A stretch of DNA of 60,857 nucleotides from assembly GCA_000531095.1 (NCBI GenBank), contig HG799463.1, positions 541,781 through 602,637 on the forward strand. The letters are read 5' to 3'. The notes under the pieces are model-generated. The model saw only the letters and a list, made by a program, of their open reading frames with translations. It ran no database searches and was not told where the DNA came from. The position numbers and the translations under genes are program-made. Of the stretch, positions 45,223 to 55,060 are shown in pieces (position 1 is the first letter of the stretch; every line of letters starts with the position of its first letter). Source of the DNA: Gemmata massiliana (GTDB lineage: Bacteria > Planctomycetota > Planctomycetia > Gemmatales > Gemmataceae).

Positions 45223-48200
45223 ATGTCCGCCGAACCCGTTCCCCGCCCCCTCGCAAGGTGCTCCCGCCCCGGAAGCGCCCGGTGCCCCCTCCACCGCGCC
45301 GGAGGCGGTGGTTCGTTCGGCTCCTCCCGCTCGTTACGCTCTTGCTCGTCGGTGCGTGGTTCGCGCCCACAATCGTCGCGAAGACCGATTTGCGCAACCG
45401 GTTCGCGCGGAAAGCGCTCGCGGATGTGCGCGGGTCCGTCGAGGTCGGCGGCGCGTCGCTCGGGTGGTTCTCGTCGGTCGAGTTGCGCGACGTGGTCATC
45501 AAGGACGAAACGGGTCGGCCGATCATCAGCGCCGCGAAGATCGAATCGCAAAAATCGCTGATATCGCTCGCCCGCAACCAGGGCGAACCGGGCGAGTTCA
45601 CCATTGAGAAACCGATCATCACCGTCGTTTGTCAGAAGGGGACGACTACTCTCGAAAGTACGTTTGCGGAATACCTCAAGGAGAACGCGGAACCCGCTCC
45701 GACGCGGACTCCTGTGAGTGTCAAAATTGTCGGCGGTGTGGTTACGATCGTTGACGCGGAAGCGGACAAGACCACTAGCGTCGAGGACATCAACGCGAAC
45801 GTTCAGATCCCCGCGGACCGGTCCGAACCGATCGCGATCACCGCGACCGCAGCAACCGGGGGCATCAACGCGGAGGCGACGATCGGCGCTACCGGCTCCG
45901 CGAAGTTCGTGACTTCGGGCTTGGCACTCGATACGTTCGCACCGCTCTTAAAGCGAATCGACCCCGAACTGGGACTCGCGGGAACGGTCGGTACCGATTT
46001 GCGGGTGACTTGGGGGAAGGATTCGGCCGGGCGCCTGGCGCTGACCGTTTCCGGAAAGGCGAACGCGGCGCAACTCGCGGTCTCCGGGCCGTGGCTCAAA
46101 GGCGATCGGCTCGTCCTCGATTCGGCCGAACTGCCGATCGATCTCGAACTCGCGGGGCGCGGGCTCCGCGTGCGCAAATTCGATCTCGCGTGCGACGTGG
46201 GGACCGTTTCGGCGAGCGGGACGTTCGACCCGGACGAACCGGTGGAAGCGCTCCTCACGCGGGCCGGCGCATCGGTGAATGCGAAGGTCGATATCGCGAA
46301 GCTGGCTGCAAAACTCCCGAAGGTACTTCGACTGAAGGAAGGGACCGAGTTGCGCGAGGGCAAACTCGACCTCGAACTCGTGAGCCGGGCGGACGCGAAC
46401 ACGACCGTGTGGGACGGGAAGGTCAACACGACCACGCTTCGGGGCGTGCGCGACGGAAAGTCGATTGCGTGGGAGCAGCCGCTGCAAATTGACTTCGCCG
46501 CCCGCTACGCGAAGGGCGGGCTGCCGACCGTCGATCGGCTCGTTTGCAAGTCGGATTGTGTCGCGGTGATTGCGGAGATCAATCCCGAACGGCTGCGCGC
46601 CGCCGCGACTGTCTACCTGGAAAAGCTGAGCGCCCGCCTCGCGGACTTCGTGGATCTGAAAGGCTTCACACTCGCCGGTGTCGCGGACGCGACGCTGAGC
46701 ACGTACCGCGGGCGCGACGGGAAGTTCAATGCAGAGTCCACCGTCGCACTCAAGGACTTCGCGGTTCACGATCGGCAGGGGAGGGGGCTAAAGGAACCGG
46801 CGCTGGACTTCCGGTTCCAGGTGACGGGCGTGGCGCCCGATACCGGCACGGTGCAACTCGCGACCGCGTCGGCCGTTCTCACTTCGTCGGGCGACGAACT
46901 GCGCCTGACGCTGAGCGAACCCGTGAGCGATATTCATAAACTCGCGAACGGTAGCGCTGATGTGAAACTCACGGGCGATCTCGCACGCTGGAAGGCCCGC
47001 GTCGCAGCGGTCGTCAAACTCCCGGACTTCTCACTCAGCGGTTCGATCGATGCCGGCGGGCGGGCGAAATTCACCACCGACAACGTAACCATAGACCGGC
47101 TCGCGGTTGTACTCACGAAACCGAAACTCTCCCGGTGGATCGCGCTCGACGAGCCGAAAATGGACGGGGTCGGCGATCTGACGTTCGCGCGCGCCACCAG
47201 CACCGCAACCATCGCCAAACTGACGATCAACTCCGCCCCGCTCTCGGTCACTGGGGGTACGCTCAGCTTCGAGCCGCAAACAAACGGTGACGTTGCGATT
47301 AGCGGCATCGGGCAGTGCGTCGCTGATCTGAATCGGCTCGGGAAGGTCGTGCAACTGTACGTCGACCCAAATGGGTCGGACGCGCTCAGTGGTCGTGGGA
47401 CCGGTCCGCTCCGATTTCGTTCGAGCGGCGACACGACGACTTTCGGCGGGACGCTGGACGTGACCGACTTCGGATACGGCCCGAAGGACAAGTACGTCTG
47501 GTTCGAGCAAGCATTGCATCTCGAAGCGGATGGTTCATTCAGCAGCGCCTCGGACGCGGTCACGATCAAGAGCGCGAAGGCCGAGCGCCCCGGCCTGGTC
47601 GTCGACGCGAAGGGCAAGCTCGAAAAAATCAGTGACACGCGCGACGTGAACTTCAACGGCACGCTGCGCTACGACTGGGACAAACTGACACCGCTAGCGC
47701 GCGGGTTCGTCGGCCCGACCTTCAACGCGACCGGTAGCGGTTCGCGCGGGTTCTACCTCGCGGGGCAACTCGAACCGAACGGCCAGAAGGTGGCCGCCGT
47801 TCCCGTGCCTCCGAAGCCCGAACCGAAGACCGGTGGGCCGATCGTTCTGAAGGCACCGACAGCGAACCCGCCCGCGCCCAAAGCTCCTGCGGCTCCAAGT
47901 GGCCCGAGCCTCTTCGCCACTTTGGACGGCGAGGTCGCGGTCGGCTGGCACTCGATGCGGGCTTACGGCTTCGACATCGGTACCGGCGAACTGAACGCGA
48001 AGATGGCGCGCGGGGTGGCGAAGGTCGCGCCGCTGGAGGCGACCTTCGGTGGCGGGAAAGTGAAACTCTCGCCGACTCTGGAACTCGGCACTACCCCGGC
48101 GGTGATGACGCTCGCGAAGGGGAACGTGATCGACCGCGCCAAACTCACCCCGCAAGCAACGGCCAGCGCGCTCGGGTACGCGCTACCCGCCATCGCGAAC

Positions 48201-48815
48201 ACCGGGGAGGCTTCGGGCGAAATCTCCGCGAACATTGAGGACGCCCGTATCTCGCTCGCGGACGTCAATCAGACGAACATGAAGGGTTCACTCGTGATTC
48301 ACAAGGCCACAGTGGGGTTCAGCCCGGTGGTCGCCCAAATCGCGACGGTGCTCGGTGCGAAGGCCACCACAATGACCCTCGTGAACGACTCGACCGTGCC
48401 GGTTCAGGTTGCGAACGGGCGGGTGTACCACCAGAACTTCGCGATCCGCATTTCGGGCACCACGTTCCACACCAACGGTTCCGTGGGCTTCGATGACACG
48501 CTGGACCTCATCGTGGACGTGCCGCTGCCCAAGGAAATGCCGCTGCTCAAGAACAATCCCGTCTTGATGAAAGCCGTCGCGGGGAAGGTCGTGAAGGTGC
48601 CGGTGAGAGGGACGCTGACGAAGCCCGAACTCGATCCGAAGGCGTTCAACGACGCAGTAATTGCACTGGCCCGCGAAAGTGCGAAGGACGTGGGGAAGGA
48701 TCTGCTCGAAGGCGAACTCCGCAAGTTGTTCCCCAACATGCCCGCGCCCGGCACGAACCCGAAGCCCGGTGGAGGGATATTCCCGTTCGGGCTGCCGTTC
48801 GGAAAGAAGCCGTAA
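45223..48815 (+). CDS. AsmA-like membrane-anchored protein (probable base loss near the start)
   Basis: About 1195 residues. ATG 45223 has AGGAGG seven bases upstream and begins MSAEPVPRP. The main frame, however, is reached only if one C is added to the run 45246-45250, giving PVPRPPRKVLPPRKRPVPPP. The body has a single N-terminal helix (FVRLLPLVTLLLVGAWF) followed by repeated beta segments (ADVRGSVEVGGASLGWFSSV; LDSAELPIDLELAGRGL). Near the C-terminus is the AsmA-type block GSVGFDDTLDLIVDVPLP. AsmA/TamB-like proteins form long beta grooves and are implicated in lipid or outer-membrane homeostasis. It ends in a Gly/Pro tail. Without the indel a GTG at 45258 is possible but lacks a ribosome site. 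Confidence 0.82.
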
Positions 48816-48934
48816 CCCCGGTTAGTTGTTTCATTTCGACCGGCTCTGATCCCGGTCGTCGAATTGGGTTGTCTTCCGCGCGCGCAGTGCTCACAATGTC
48901 GGTCCCGCCCGAATTACTCTCTGAGATCCCTGCT

Positions 48935-49900
48935 ATGACCCGCCTGCGCTTCGCACTTTTCTTCGTTGGCATTCTCTCCACAATGTCTTCCGCCGGCGCC
49001 CAACCGACTCCTCAAAAGGCGCACAGCGCGCTCGTTCACTCGGTCGCGGTGTCGCCCGACGGCAAGACCCTGGCGACCGCCGGTTTCGATAACGTGGTGA
49101 AGCTCTGGGATCTCGCCTCGGACGGAACGCTCAAAGAGAAGAAGGCGCTCGCCGGACACACCGGGCCGGTGTACGCGGTCGCGTTCCACCCCACCGACGC
49201 GAAGCTCGTTGCCACCGCGAGCCAGGACAAGACCGCTCGCATCTGGGACGTCACCGACGGCAAAACCAAGTTCGAGCTGAAGGGCCACACCGACATCGTG
49301 GACGCGGTCGCGTTCAGCCCGGACGGAAAGACGCTCGCCACCGCCGGTGCGGACAAGTCGGTGCGGTTGTGGAACCCGGCCGATGGTAAGGAAATCAAGA
49401 ACCTCGGCGCGCACGACGGGTCCGTGTACGTTGTCGCGTTCAGCCCGGACGGGAAGACGCTCGCGTCCGCGGGCGCGGGGAAGGACAGCCTTATCAAGCT
49501 CTGGAGCGTGAAGGACCAGAAGGAACTGAAGCAGCTCAAGGGGCACGAGCAACCGGTGACGTCGATCGCGTTCGCGGACGACAAGGTGCTGGTGTCCGCG
49601 TCGATGGACCGCACGATTCGCGTGTGGAACGTGGTGGACGCGAAGGAAACGAAGAAGCTCGGCCCGACCACCGACGACCCCTACGCGATCACGTGGTCGG
49701 AGAAGGCGAAGACGGCGGCGGTGTGCGGCTACTCGGGGCAAATCACGGTGTGGGCGCTCGATGCGGACAAGCCGAAGTTCACGAAGGCGATTAAGAACCC
49801 GGGCTACTGCGTGGCGTTCGGTCCCGACGGGAAGTTCGTCGTCACCGGCCACGATAACGGGACCGTGGCAGTTACTGCTGTCACTCCCACGGGGAAGTAA
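48935..49900 (+). CDS. Exported WD40-repeat beta-propeller protein
   Basis: 321 residues from ATG 48935 (MTRLRFALFFVGILSTMSSA, signal peptide). At least six WD40 units follow, each with SPDGKTLATAG and VKLWDL-like ends: SVAVSPDGKTLATAGFDNVV, AVAFHPTDAKLVATASQDKT, AVAFSPDGKTLATAGADKSV, VVAFSPDGKTLASAGAGKDS, SIAFADDKVLVSASMDRTIR, and a degenerate final pair. Probably a seven-bladed propeller serving as an extracytoplasmic protein-interaction platform. WD40 proteins are abundant in Gemmata-type genomes. It follows the AsmA-like gene on the same strand; the partner is unknown. Confidence 0.9.
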   Translation: MTRLRFALFFVGILSTMSSAGAQPTPQKAHSALVHSVAVSPDGKTLATAGFDNVVKLWDLASDGTLKEKKALAGHTGPVYAVAFHPTDAKLVATASQDKTARIWDVTDGKTKFELKGHTDIVDAVAFSPDGKTLATAGADKSVRLWNPADGKEIKNLGAHDGSVYVVAFSPDGKTLASAGAGKDSLIKLWSVKDQKELKQLKGHEQPVTSIAFADDKVLVSASMDRTIRVWNVVDAKETKKLGPTTDDPYAITWSEKAKTAAVCGYSGQITVWALDADKPKFTKAIKNPGYCVAFGPDGKFVVTGHDNGTVAVTAVTPTGK

Positions 49901-50096
49901 CTAACTCGGCGGGTGGAGAAGGTGGTTCGATCACGGACGGTTGGAACGGTGGATTCGCGGGGACCGGATCACGCGAGAGCCACACCGCCCGTCCGCGTCG
50001 CAAGAGCGGATCGTTCGTGTAGGGCTTCTGCGCGAATCCGCACCCGACGAACGAAAGACCCGCGCAGAGCATCGCGAGGCGCGCTGCGATTCGCAT
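49881..50096 (-). CDS. Small lipoprotein, 71 residues
   Basis: MRIAARLAMLCAGLSFVGC is a signal peptide with lipobox FVGC; GGGGGT lies upstream as a possible ribosome site. The short mature part (FAQKPYTNDPLLRRGRAVWL ... PPSPPAELVTSPWE) is Pro-rich and unknown. Its 3' end overlaps the WD40 gene end by 20 bp in a convergent arrangement. The next gene on the same strand, the HEAT protein, ends at 51692 and lies upstream in transcription, so the two may be co-transcribed. Confidence 0.6.
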   Translation of the reverse strand: MRIAARLAMLCAGLSFVGCGFAQKPYTNDPLLRRGRAVWLSRDPVPANPPFQPSVIEPPSPPAELVTSPWE

Positions 50097-50165
50097 TCGA
50101 CCCCCCGCCTCGCCAGGTGAATCCTCCGTATTTATCGGCGCGCGGGGTTGGGGAAGTTGAGCGGA

Positions 50166-51692
50166 TCAGCGGGCGAAGCCGAAGAGACGCTCGCGAAGGG
50201 ATTCGAGAGCTTCCGTAGCGGCGAGTGCGGTGTCCGGGTCGCTCGATTCGGCCGCGGTTTCCAGGTCCGGCCACGCCCACGACAATTCTTCCGCCGCAAT
50301 GCGGGCGGCAGCGTCCTGGCGGATCGCGGGTTCCTCACTGTCCAGACCGGTTGTGATCTCCGCGAGCGCGGACCGTTCGCCCAATCGCGCCAGCGCGGAC
50401 ACCGCGGCCCGGCGCGTTTCCGTGTCCGAATCCGCGCGTGCGGCGCGCAGGGCACCCACAACATTATTTGGGTCGAACGGTGCCCACCAACCCAACGAGC
50501 CAATGGCCGCGTTCCGCAGCGCCGGGTTCGTGGCGGTCGCGTTCCGCAGTAGCGCTCGCTCGGCTTCGTAACAGGCATGCCCTCGCAGCGCCGTAAGAAC
50601 GACCGCGGCGCGGCCGTGGTGCCGGGCTTTGCGCGAGTAGTGCGCGGCCTGTCCCGCGAGGACTGGGCCGACCACGGACGAGCGCGACCACTGTAACGCG
50701 CGAATCGCGTCCGCCCACCACGGCGCGTGGCGGTCCGGCAGGTGCGGGAACAGCTTCGTCACGTCCGTTCGCAACTCGAACAGGCACCGGAGTGCGACGC
50801 CCTGTTCGTCGGTGTCCGCGCTCGCGAAGCGTGCGAGGAGGCGAGGGGAGGCGCCCCCGAGCCAGTTCAGTCGGTGTTCGGATGTGCCCCCGAGTCGCAC
50901 TTCCTGGCGCGCGGCCAGCGCGCGAACGTCGGGCGGAACGAACCGCGCCCAGTGCCCGAGGCGCCGGAAGTAGCGCTCGGCTTCGATCAGCGCGCTGGTG
51001 AGCCACGGGTCGGCACACAGATCGGCGCGACTCGTGAGGTCGGCGAGAATGTCACCCAATCCGGTCTGGATTAGTGCGGGTGCCTCGACCCCGCCCATCC
51101 GCGTTGCGCGAGTTGCGGTGGTGAGCGCCTGGAGCGCCCGACGGCTCAGCGTGCGATTCGGGTGGCGCAGAACCGCGGGGAAGTTTGTGAAACACACCGC
51201 TTCGGATGCGAGCACCGCGCCTTGCGTGGAGTTGCTCGTGGCCTCGGCACAGTGGAGTACGGCCGGTAGTGCTTCTGCGTAGTTGAGTCGGCGCAGGGCG
51301 GACGCGACGTCCACCCAGTACCACGCACGTTCGACGGGGTCGGGCGTCAGTTCGCGTGTAAGTTGGCGCTCAAGGAGTCGCGCGGCCGCGGGCGTTCCGA
51401 GATCCGTGAGCGCGCGCACGCGGACGGCAAAATCCAGTCCCGCGTGCAATTCGCGTTCGACCAAGTCGGCGCGCCCGGCTTCGAGTAACTCGCGGAAGTG
51501 AGTTTTCGTCTTTTCGCACGCGGACTCGCCGAGCAACCCGCCGGCCTGGAGGTGCCGGTGCTGGCGGTCCACCGCGGCGACGGCACGTGGGAGCGCCCGG
51601 CTCGGCAACAGCCAGCGCCGCGGGCGCGGGTGCCGGTACGCGCGCCAGAACAGCACGCCCGCCACAACGAGGATCAACGCGCCGTAGATCAT
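50166..51692 (-). CDS. Membrane-anchored HEAT-repeat protein
   Basis: 508 residues. One N-terminal helix (MIYGALILVVAGVLFWRAYR) with a basic flank fixes it to the membrane. The remainder is alpha-helical repeats typical of HEAT/Armadillo-like proteins (ALRNAAIGSLGWWAP; ARADSDTETRRAAVSALARL; SEEPAIRQDAAARIAAEELS). Such proteins are scaffolds binding other proteins; no enzyme domain is visible. It is upstream of the small lipoprotein gene and downstream of proA on the same strand, with gaps of about 50-70 bp. Confidence 0.8.
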   Translation of the reverse strand: MIYGALILVVAGVLFWRAYRHPRPRRWLLPSRALPRAVAAVDRQHRHLQAGGLLGESACEKTKTHFRELLEAGRADLVERELHAGLDFAVRVRALTDLGTPAAARLLERQLTRELTPDPVERAWYWVDVASALRRLNYAEALPAVLHCAEATSNSTQGAVLASEAVCFTNFPAVLRHPNRTLSRRALQALTTATRATRMGGVEAPALIQTGLGDILADLTSRADLCADPWLTSALIEAERYFRRLGHWARFVPPDVRALAARQEVRLGGTSEHRLNWLGGASPRLLARFASADTDEQGVALRCLFELRTDVTKLFPHLPDRHAPWWADAIRALQWSRSSVVGPVLAGQAAHYSRKARHHGRAAVVLTALRGHACYEAERALLRNATATNPALRNAAIGSLGWWAPFDPNNVVGALRAARADSDTETRRAAVSALARLGERSALAEITTGLDSEEPAIRQDAAARIAAEELSWAWPDLETAAESSDPDTALAATEALESLRERLFGFAR

Positions 51693-51745
51693 CTGTCACA
51701 CCCGAAGTAGGTCGGCAGAGTGCCGACTACGCCGTCGTGCCACCG

Positions 51746-53035
51746 TTACTCACGCACGTGACCGTCCCCGGTCACGATGAACTTGTACGTCGTCAGTTCG
51801 CGCAGCCCGCACGGTCCGCGCGCGTGGAATCGGTCCGTGCTGATACCAATTTCTGCGCCCAGGCCAAGCTCGAATCCGTCGTTGAACCGCGTGCTCGCGT
51901 TCACCATCACCGCGGCGGAATCCACCCGCTGGGTGAACGCGCGGGCGGTGCTAATGTCGCGCGTGATGATCGCGTCCGTGTGGTGCGAGCCGAACGTTTC
52001 AATGTGCCGCACCGCTTCATCAAGGTCCGCGACCACCTTAACCGACAGAATCAGGTCGAGGTACTCGGTCCGGTAGTCGTCGTTGGTCGCGGGCTTCGCG
52101 TGGGGTACGAGCCTCTGGGTTCGTTCGCACCCGCGCAGCTCGACCCCCTGTTTCGCAAGCGTAGCACCAATTTTGGGCAAAAACTCCTCCGCCACCGCCG
52201 CGTGAACGAGCAGGCTCTCGGCCGCGTTGCAGGTACCCGGGCGCTGGCACTTCGCGTTCACCACGATGCGCTCGGCAATCACCAAGTCGGCCGCGGCATC
52301 GATGAACACGTGGCACACGCCGTCGAAGTGCTTGATGACGGGCATCCGGGCTTCGGCCGCGACGCGCTGAATCAGTGATTTCCCGCCGCGCGGGATCGCG
52401 AGGTCAATGAATTCGCTCATCGCGAGCAGGTGCCCGACGGCTTGTCGGTCGGTGGTCGGCACGAGTTGGACCGCGTCGGCGGGTAACCCGCACTGTGTTA
52501 ATTCATCGCTCAACAGCCGGTGCAGCACCGTGTTCGAGTGAATCGCTTCTTTCCCACCGCGAAGAATGACCGCGTTACCACTTTTCACGCACAGCGCAGC
52601 CGCATCTGCTGTGACATTGGGCCGTGATTCGTAAATGAAGAAGACGACACCCAGCGGTACGCCGACCTTCAGTATCTGGAGCCCATTGGGGCGCTGAGTG
52701 GCTTCCCGCACCTCTCCCACGGGATCGGGTAGTGTTGCGACCTGGCGCAACCCCTCGGCTGCAGATTTGATGCGCTTCGGGTTCAGCGTGAGCCGGTCAA
52801 TAGCCGCGGCGTTCAGACCGAAGCCGGGCGCGGCCTCCACGTCGCGCGCGTTCGCCGCGAGCAGTTCGTCCTGGTGCGATTCGAGTGCGTCCGCGGCGGC
52901 GAGTAGCCAGCGGTTTTTCGCCGCCGTCGAAACCGTCGCGAGCACGCGGGCCGCGGTCTTCGCGCGCTGCGCCAGTCCCAGGCACAATGCGCCTAACTCG
53001 TCTTGGGGAGCGGAACTCGGAGGGAGAGCGGACAC
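51746..53035 (-). CDS. proA: Gamma-glutamyl phosphate reductase (glutamate-5-semialdehyde dehydrogenase)
   Basis: 429 residues. It reduces glutamyl-5-phosphate to the semialdehyde with NADPH, the second step of proline synthesis in the cytoplasm. Family blocks: [51 protein letters not shown], and the catalytic Cys in [34 protein letters not shown] follows near the C-terminus. All catalytic elements are intact. It starts 9 bp after the stop of folP on the same strand, so both are probably one transcript; proB is not in the window. Confidence 0.96.
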   Translation of the reverse strand: MSALPPSSAPQDELGALCLGLAQRAKTAARVLATVSTAAKNRWLLAAADALESHQDELLAANARDVEAAPGFGLNAAAIDRLTLNPKRIKSAAEGLRQVATLPDPVGEVREATQRPNGLQILKVGVPLGVVFFIYESRPNVTADAAALCVKSGNAVILRGGKEAIHSNTVLHRLLSDELTQCGLPADAVQLVPTTDRQAVGHLLAMSEFIDLAIPRGGKSLIQRVAAEARMPVIKHFDGVCHVFIDAAADLVIAERIVVNAKCQRPGTCNAAESLLVHAAVAEEFLPKIGATLAKQGVELRGCERTQRLVPHAKPATNDDYRTEYLDLILSVKVVADLDEAVRHIETFGSHHTDAIITRDISTARAFTQRVDSAAVMVNASTRFNDGFELGLGAEIGISTDRFHARGPCGLRELTTYKFIVTGDGHVRE

Positions 53036-53044
53036 GAGAGAGCC

Positions 53045-53895
53045 TCAGCGTCGGTGTTGATCGATGGCTTCGAGTAGGATCGCCGCATCCCGTGCGCCGG
53101 CCACATCGTGGACACGCAGCACGTGTGCGGTTCCGCGTGCCGCAGCAAAGGACGCGATCGCCAGCGACCCCGGGTCGCGCGCGGCCAGTTCGCGCCCGCA
53201 GAGTTTTCCGATGAACCCCTTGCGCGACACGCCCAGGCACACCGGGCGCCCCAAACCCGCGAGCGAATTCAGGTTCGCGAGCAGTTCCAGGTTGTGATCG
53301 AGCGTCTTGCCGAAGCCGATGCCGGGGTCGAGGCACACGGCTTCGGGTGGGATACCGGATTCCCCCAGAACCCGCAACCTCTCTTGGAGGTAGTCCGTTA
53401 CTTCTGAGACAACGTCGGTGTATTGCGGGTTCAGTTGCATCGTGGTCGGATCGCCGCGCATGTGCATGACCACCGCGCCCGCGCGGAACATTTTCGCGAT
53501 CTCGATCATCGCCGGGTCGCGGAACCCGGACACGTCGTTGACGATCGCGGCGCCGGCTTCGAGGCACGCCAGCGCGACCTCGGCCTTCATCGTGTCCACG
53601 GAAATCGGCACGCTGGTGCGCGCCACCAGTTCCGTGACCACGGGAACCACCCGGCGCAACTCGTCCGCGAGCGAAACCGGCTCCGCGCCGGGGCGCGTGG
53701 ACTCGCCGCCGATGTCGAGGATGTCGGCGCTCGGCCTTGCCGCCACGGACCGCGTGTGCGGTCGCGGCTGCCGTATCGCGGAAGTTCCCGCCGTCGTAAT
53801 AACTTCGTATAGCATATATTATACGAAGTTATACGAAGCGGGCGCGGGCCGATGTGGAGCGTGCGGTCGCGGAAGTGCCAGGTGAGCGGAACCAT
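53045..53895 (-). pseudogene. folP: Dihydropteroate synthase, N-terminal motif replaced by linker sequence
   Basis: Condenses p-aminobenzoate with the pterin pyrophosphate in folate synthesis. From ATG 53893-53895 the product begins MVPLTWHFRDRTLHIGPRPL. Then 42 bp of lox-type linker intrudes, exactly where family members carry the MGI-NVTPDSFS block. After it DGGNFRDTAAATAHAV follows in another frame. A second slip near 53730 (probably two lost Gs) leads to ADILDIGGESTRPGAEPV and the rest of a normal enzyme (SVDTMKAEVA; GFRDPAMIEI; VCLDPGIGFGKTLDHNLELL; LGVSRKGFIG; SLAIASFAAARG; RVHDVAGARDA). The gene is surely intact in the organism; this copy is an assembly artefact. Confidence 0.9.
53795..53836. 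other. Sequencing-library linker (lox-derived, 454 Titanium paired-end type)
   Basis: 42 bp. Arms ATAACTTCGTATA and TATACGAAGTTAT are the exact 13-bp inverted repeats of P1 loxP (53799-53832). The 8-bp spacer reads GCATATAT instead of GCATACAT. The flanking bases CGTA and ACGA are those of the 454 Titanium mate-pair linker as I recall it. No other DNA here resembles P1. In the gene frame it encodes the well-known artefact peptide ITSYNICYTKLL. Confidence 0.9.
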
Positions 53896-53963
53896 ACCGG
53901 GGACTCGGGAAGCCAGCGCCGCGGTGCGGCCCGTGACTTCCCGGTCGCTACTCTCCTCGGTGC

Positions 53964-54542
53964 TTACTTGGCCGGTTTATCGAGTTCGGCCTTGATCGCC
54001 TTCACGAGTTCCGGCGCGTTCGGCTCGACTTGCGGCTTGAACCGCGCGACCACCTTGCCGTCGCGCCCGATCAAGAACTTCTCGAAGTTCCAGCTCACCT
54101 GTTCGACCTTGCCCTTGTCGTTCGGGGTGGCCTCGACCAGCGTCTTGTACAGCGGAACCTGCCCGTCGCCCTTCACGACGACCTTCGACAGCATCGGGAA
54201 CGTGACCTTGTAATTAGTGTCACAGAACTTCTTGATTTCTTCGTCCGAACCCGGTTCCTGCTTGCCGAACTCGTTGGCCGGGACGCCGACCAGCACGAAC
54301 CCGTCCTTCTGGTACTTTTCGTACAGTTCTTGCAGCCCGGTGTACTGCTTGGTCAGCCCGCACGCGCTGGCGACGTTCACGAACAGGACCACCTTACCCT
54401 TGAACTTCGACAGTTCGAGGTCCTTGCCATCGATGTCCTTCATCTTGTAGGCGAGCGGGCCGGTCACCTTCTTGTCCTCCGCGTGGCCGACGACCGTGAA
54501 ACTCGCGAGCGCGGCCACGGCAGCGACGAACAGCACCTTCAT
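53964..54542 (-). CDS. Exported glutathione peroxidase-like protein
   Basis: 192 residues with signal peptide (MKVLFVAAVAALASFTVVGH, A). Thioredoxin-fold peroxidase with Cys61 in VNVASACGLTKQYTGLQELY as peroxidatic residue (Cys codon, not selenocysteine), the Gln of ANEFGKQEPGSDEE and the Trp/Asn of VSWNFEKFLIGRDG completing the tetrad. It reduces hydroperoxides using thioredoxin- or glutathione-like thiols, here outside the cytoplasm. Some lipid-peroxide role is possible but unproven. It stands alone; the start is preceded by a large palindrome 140 bp upstream. Confidence 0.92.
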   Translation of the reverse strand: MKVLFVAAVAALASFTVVGHAEDKKVTGPLAYKMKDIDGKDLELSKFKGKVVLFVNVASACGLTKQYTGLQELYEKYQKDGFVLVGVPANEFGKQEPGSDEEIKKFCDTNYKVTFPMLSKVVVKGDGQVPLYKTLVEATPNDKGKVEQVSWNFEKFLIGRDGKVVARFKPQVEPNAPELVKAIKAELDKPAK

Positions 54543-54679
54543 GGGTCGATCCTTTGGGTGGGAAAGGGTACAGAAACGGGGACGGCACTTGTGTAGATGG
54601 CGGGACGCGGCGGGGTATTCATCGATCCCGCAATGGGATCGGGGGATCGGGTTGTTTGGTTCTTGTATTTCCGCAACTT

Positions 54680-54747
54680 CACCCGCTCGTTAACACTCGC
54701 GGTTCGCCAAAAGGCTCAGGCGAACCGCGAGTGTTAACGAGCGGGTG
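54680..54747. repeat. Perfect 29-bp inverted repeat
   Basis: CACCCGCTCGTTAACACTCG... (54680-54708) and its exact complement (54719-54747) enclose a 10-base loop. It lies between divergent genes (gpx and a small lipoprotein), so it is not placed as a terminator. An arm-like sequence recurs in the tail of the small lipoprotein gene at 7150-7275, indicating a dispersed repeat family. Confidence 0.9.
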
Positions 54748-54830
54748 GGTGACAGGTACAGCCCACTTCCACACATTCAATAGCCCCGGATCGGGTTGTT
54801 TGAACCCTGCCCCGACGCTATGCCCGGGGT

Positions 54831-55060
54831 ATGAAACGTCTCGTTCTTTGCGCGCCTCTGGCGCTACTGACCGGGTGTACGAACGCCCCGATCGCGGGGT
54901 TCCTGGATAACTGCTTCCCGAGCCGGGCGAAGAGCGACTCCCCGCCCCCGTCGGTTCCCGACCCGCGCCCGGGTGGGAACTCGGCCCCCCGGGTCCGGGA
55001 CCGAAGCCGGATAAACCGTTCCCGGACCCGGATCTCGGAACCCTACCGAAGGGCAACTAG
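54831..55060 (+). pseudogene. Small Pro-rich lipoprotein with one-base frameshift
   Basis: ATG 54831 starts MKRLVLCAPLALLTGC, a signal peptide with lipobox LTGC, then NAPIAGFLDNCFPSRAKSD and a Pro-rich tail. Within the C-run 54985-54990 one C appears lost. Restoring it gives GGNSAPPGPGPKPDKPFPDP ending LGTLPKGN at TAG 55058-55060. Uncorrected, the frame runs on into the opposite-strand gene. A surface lipoprotein of about 76 residues; unknown role. Its stop codon overlaps the complement of the stop of the convergent gene. Confidence 0.6.

Noticed and set aside
53799..53832. A natural phage P1-type Cre/lox site
   Set aside because: The flanking bases continue into the commercial linker, the site replaces essential folP codons, and no Cre or P1-like gene is present.
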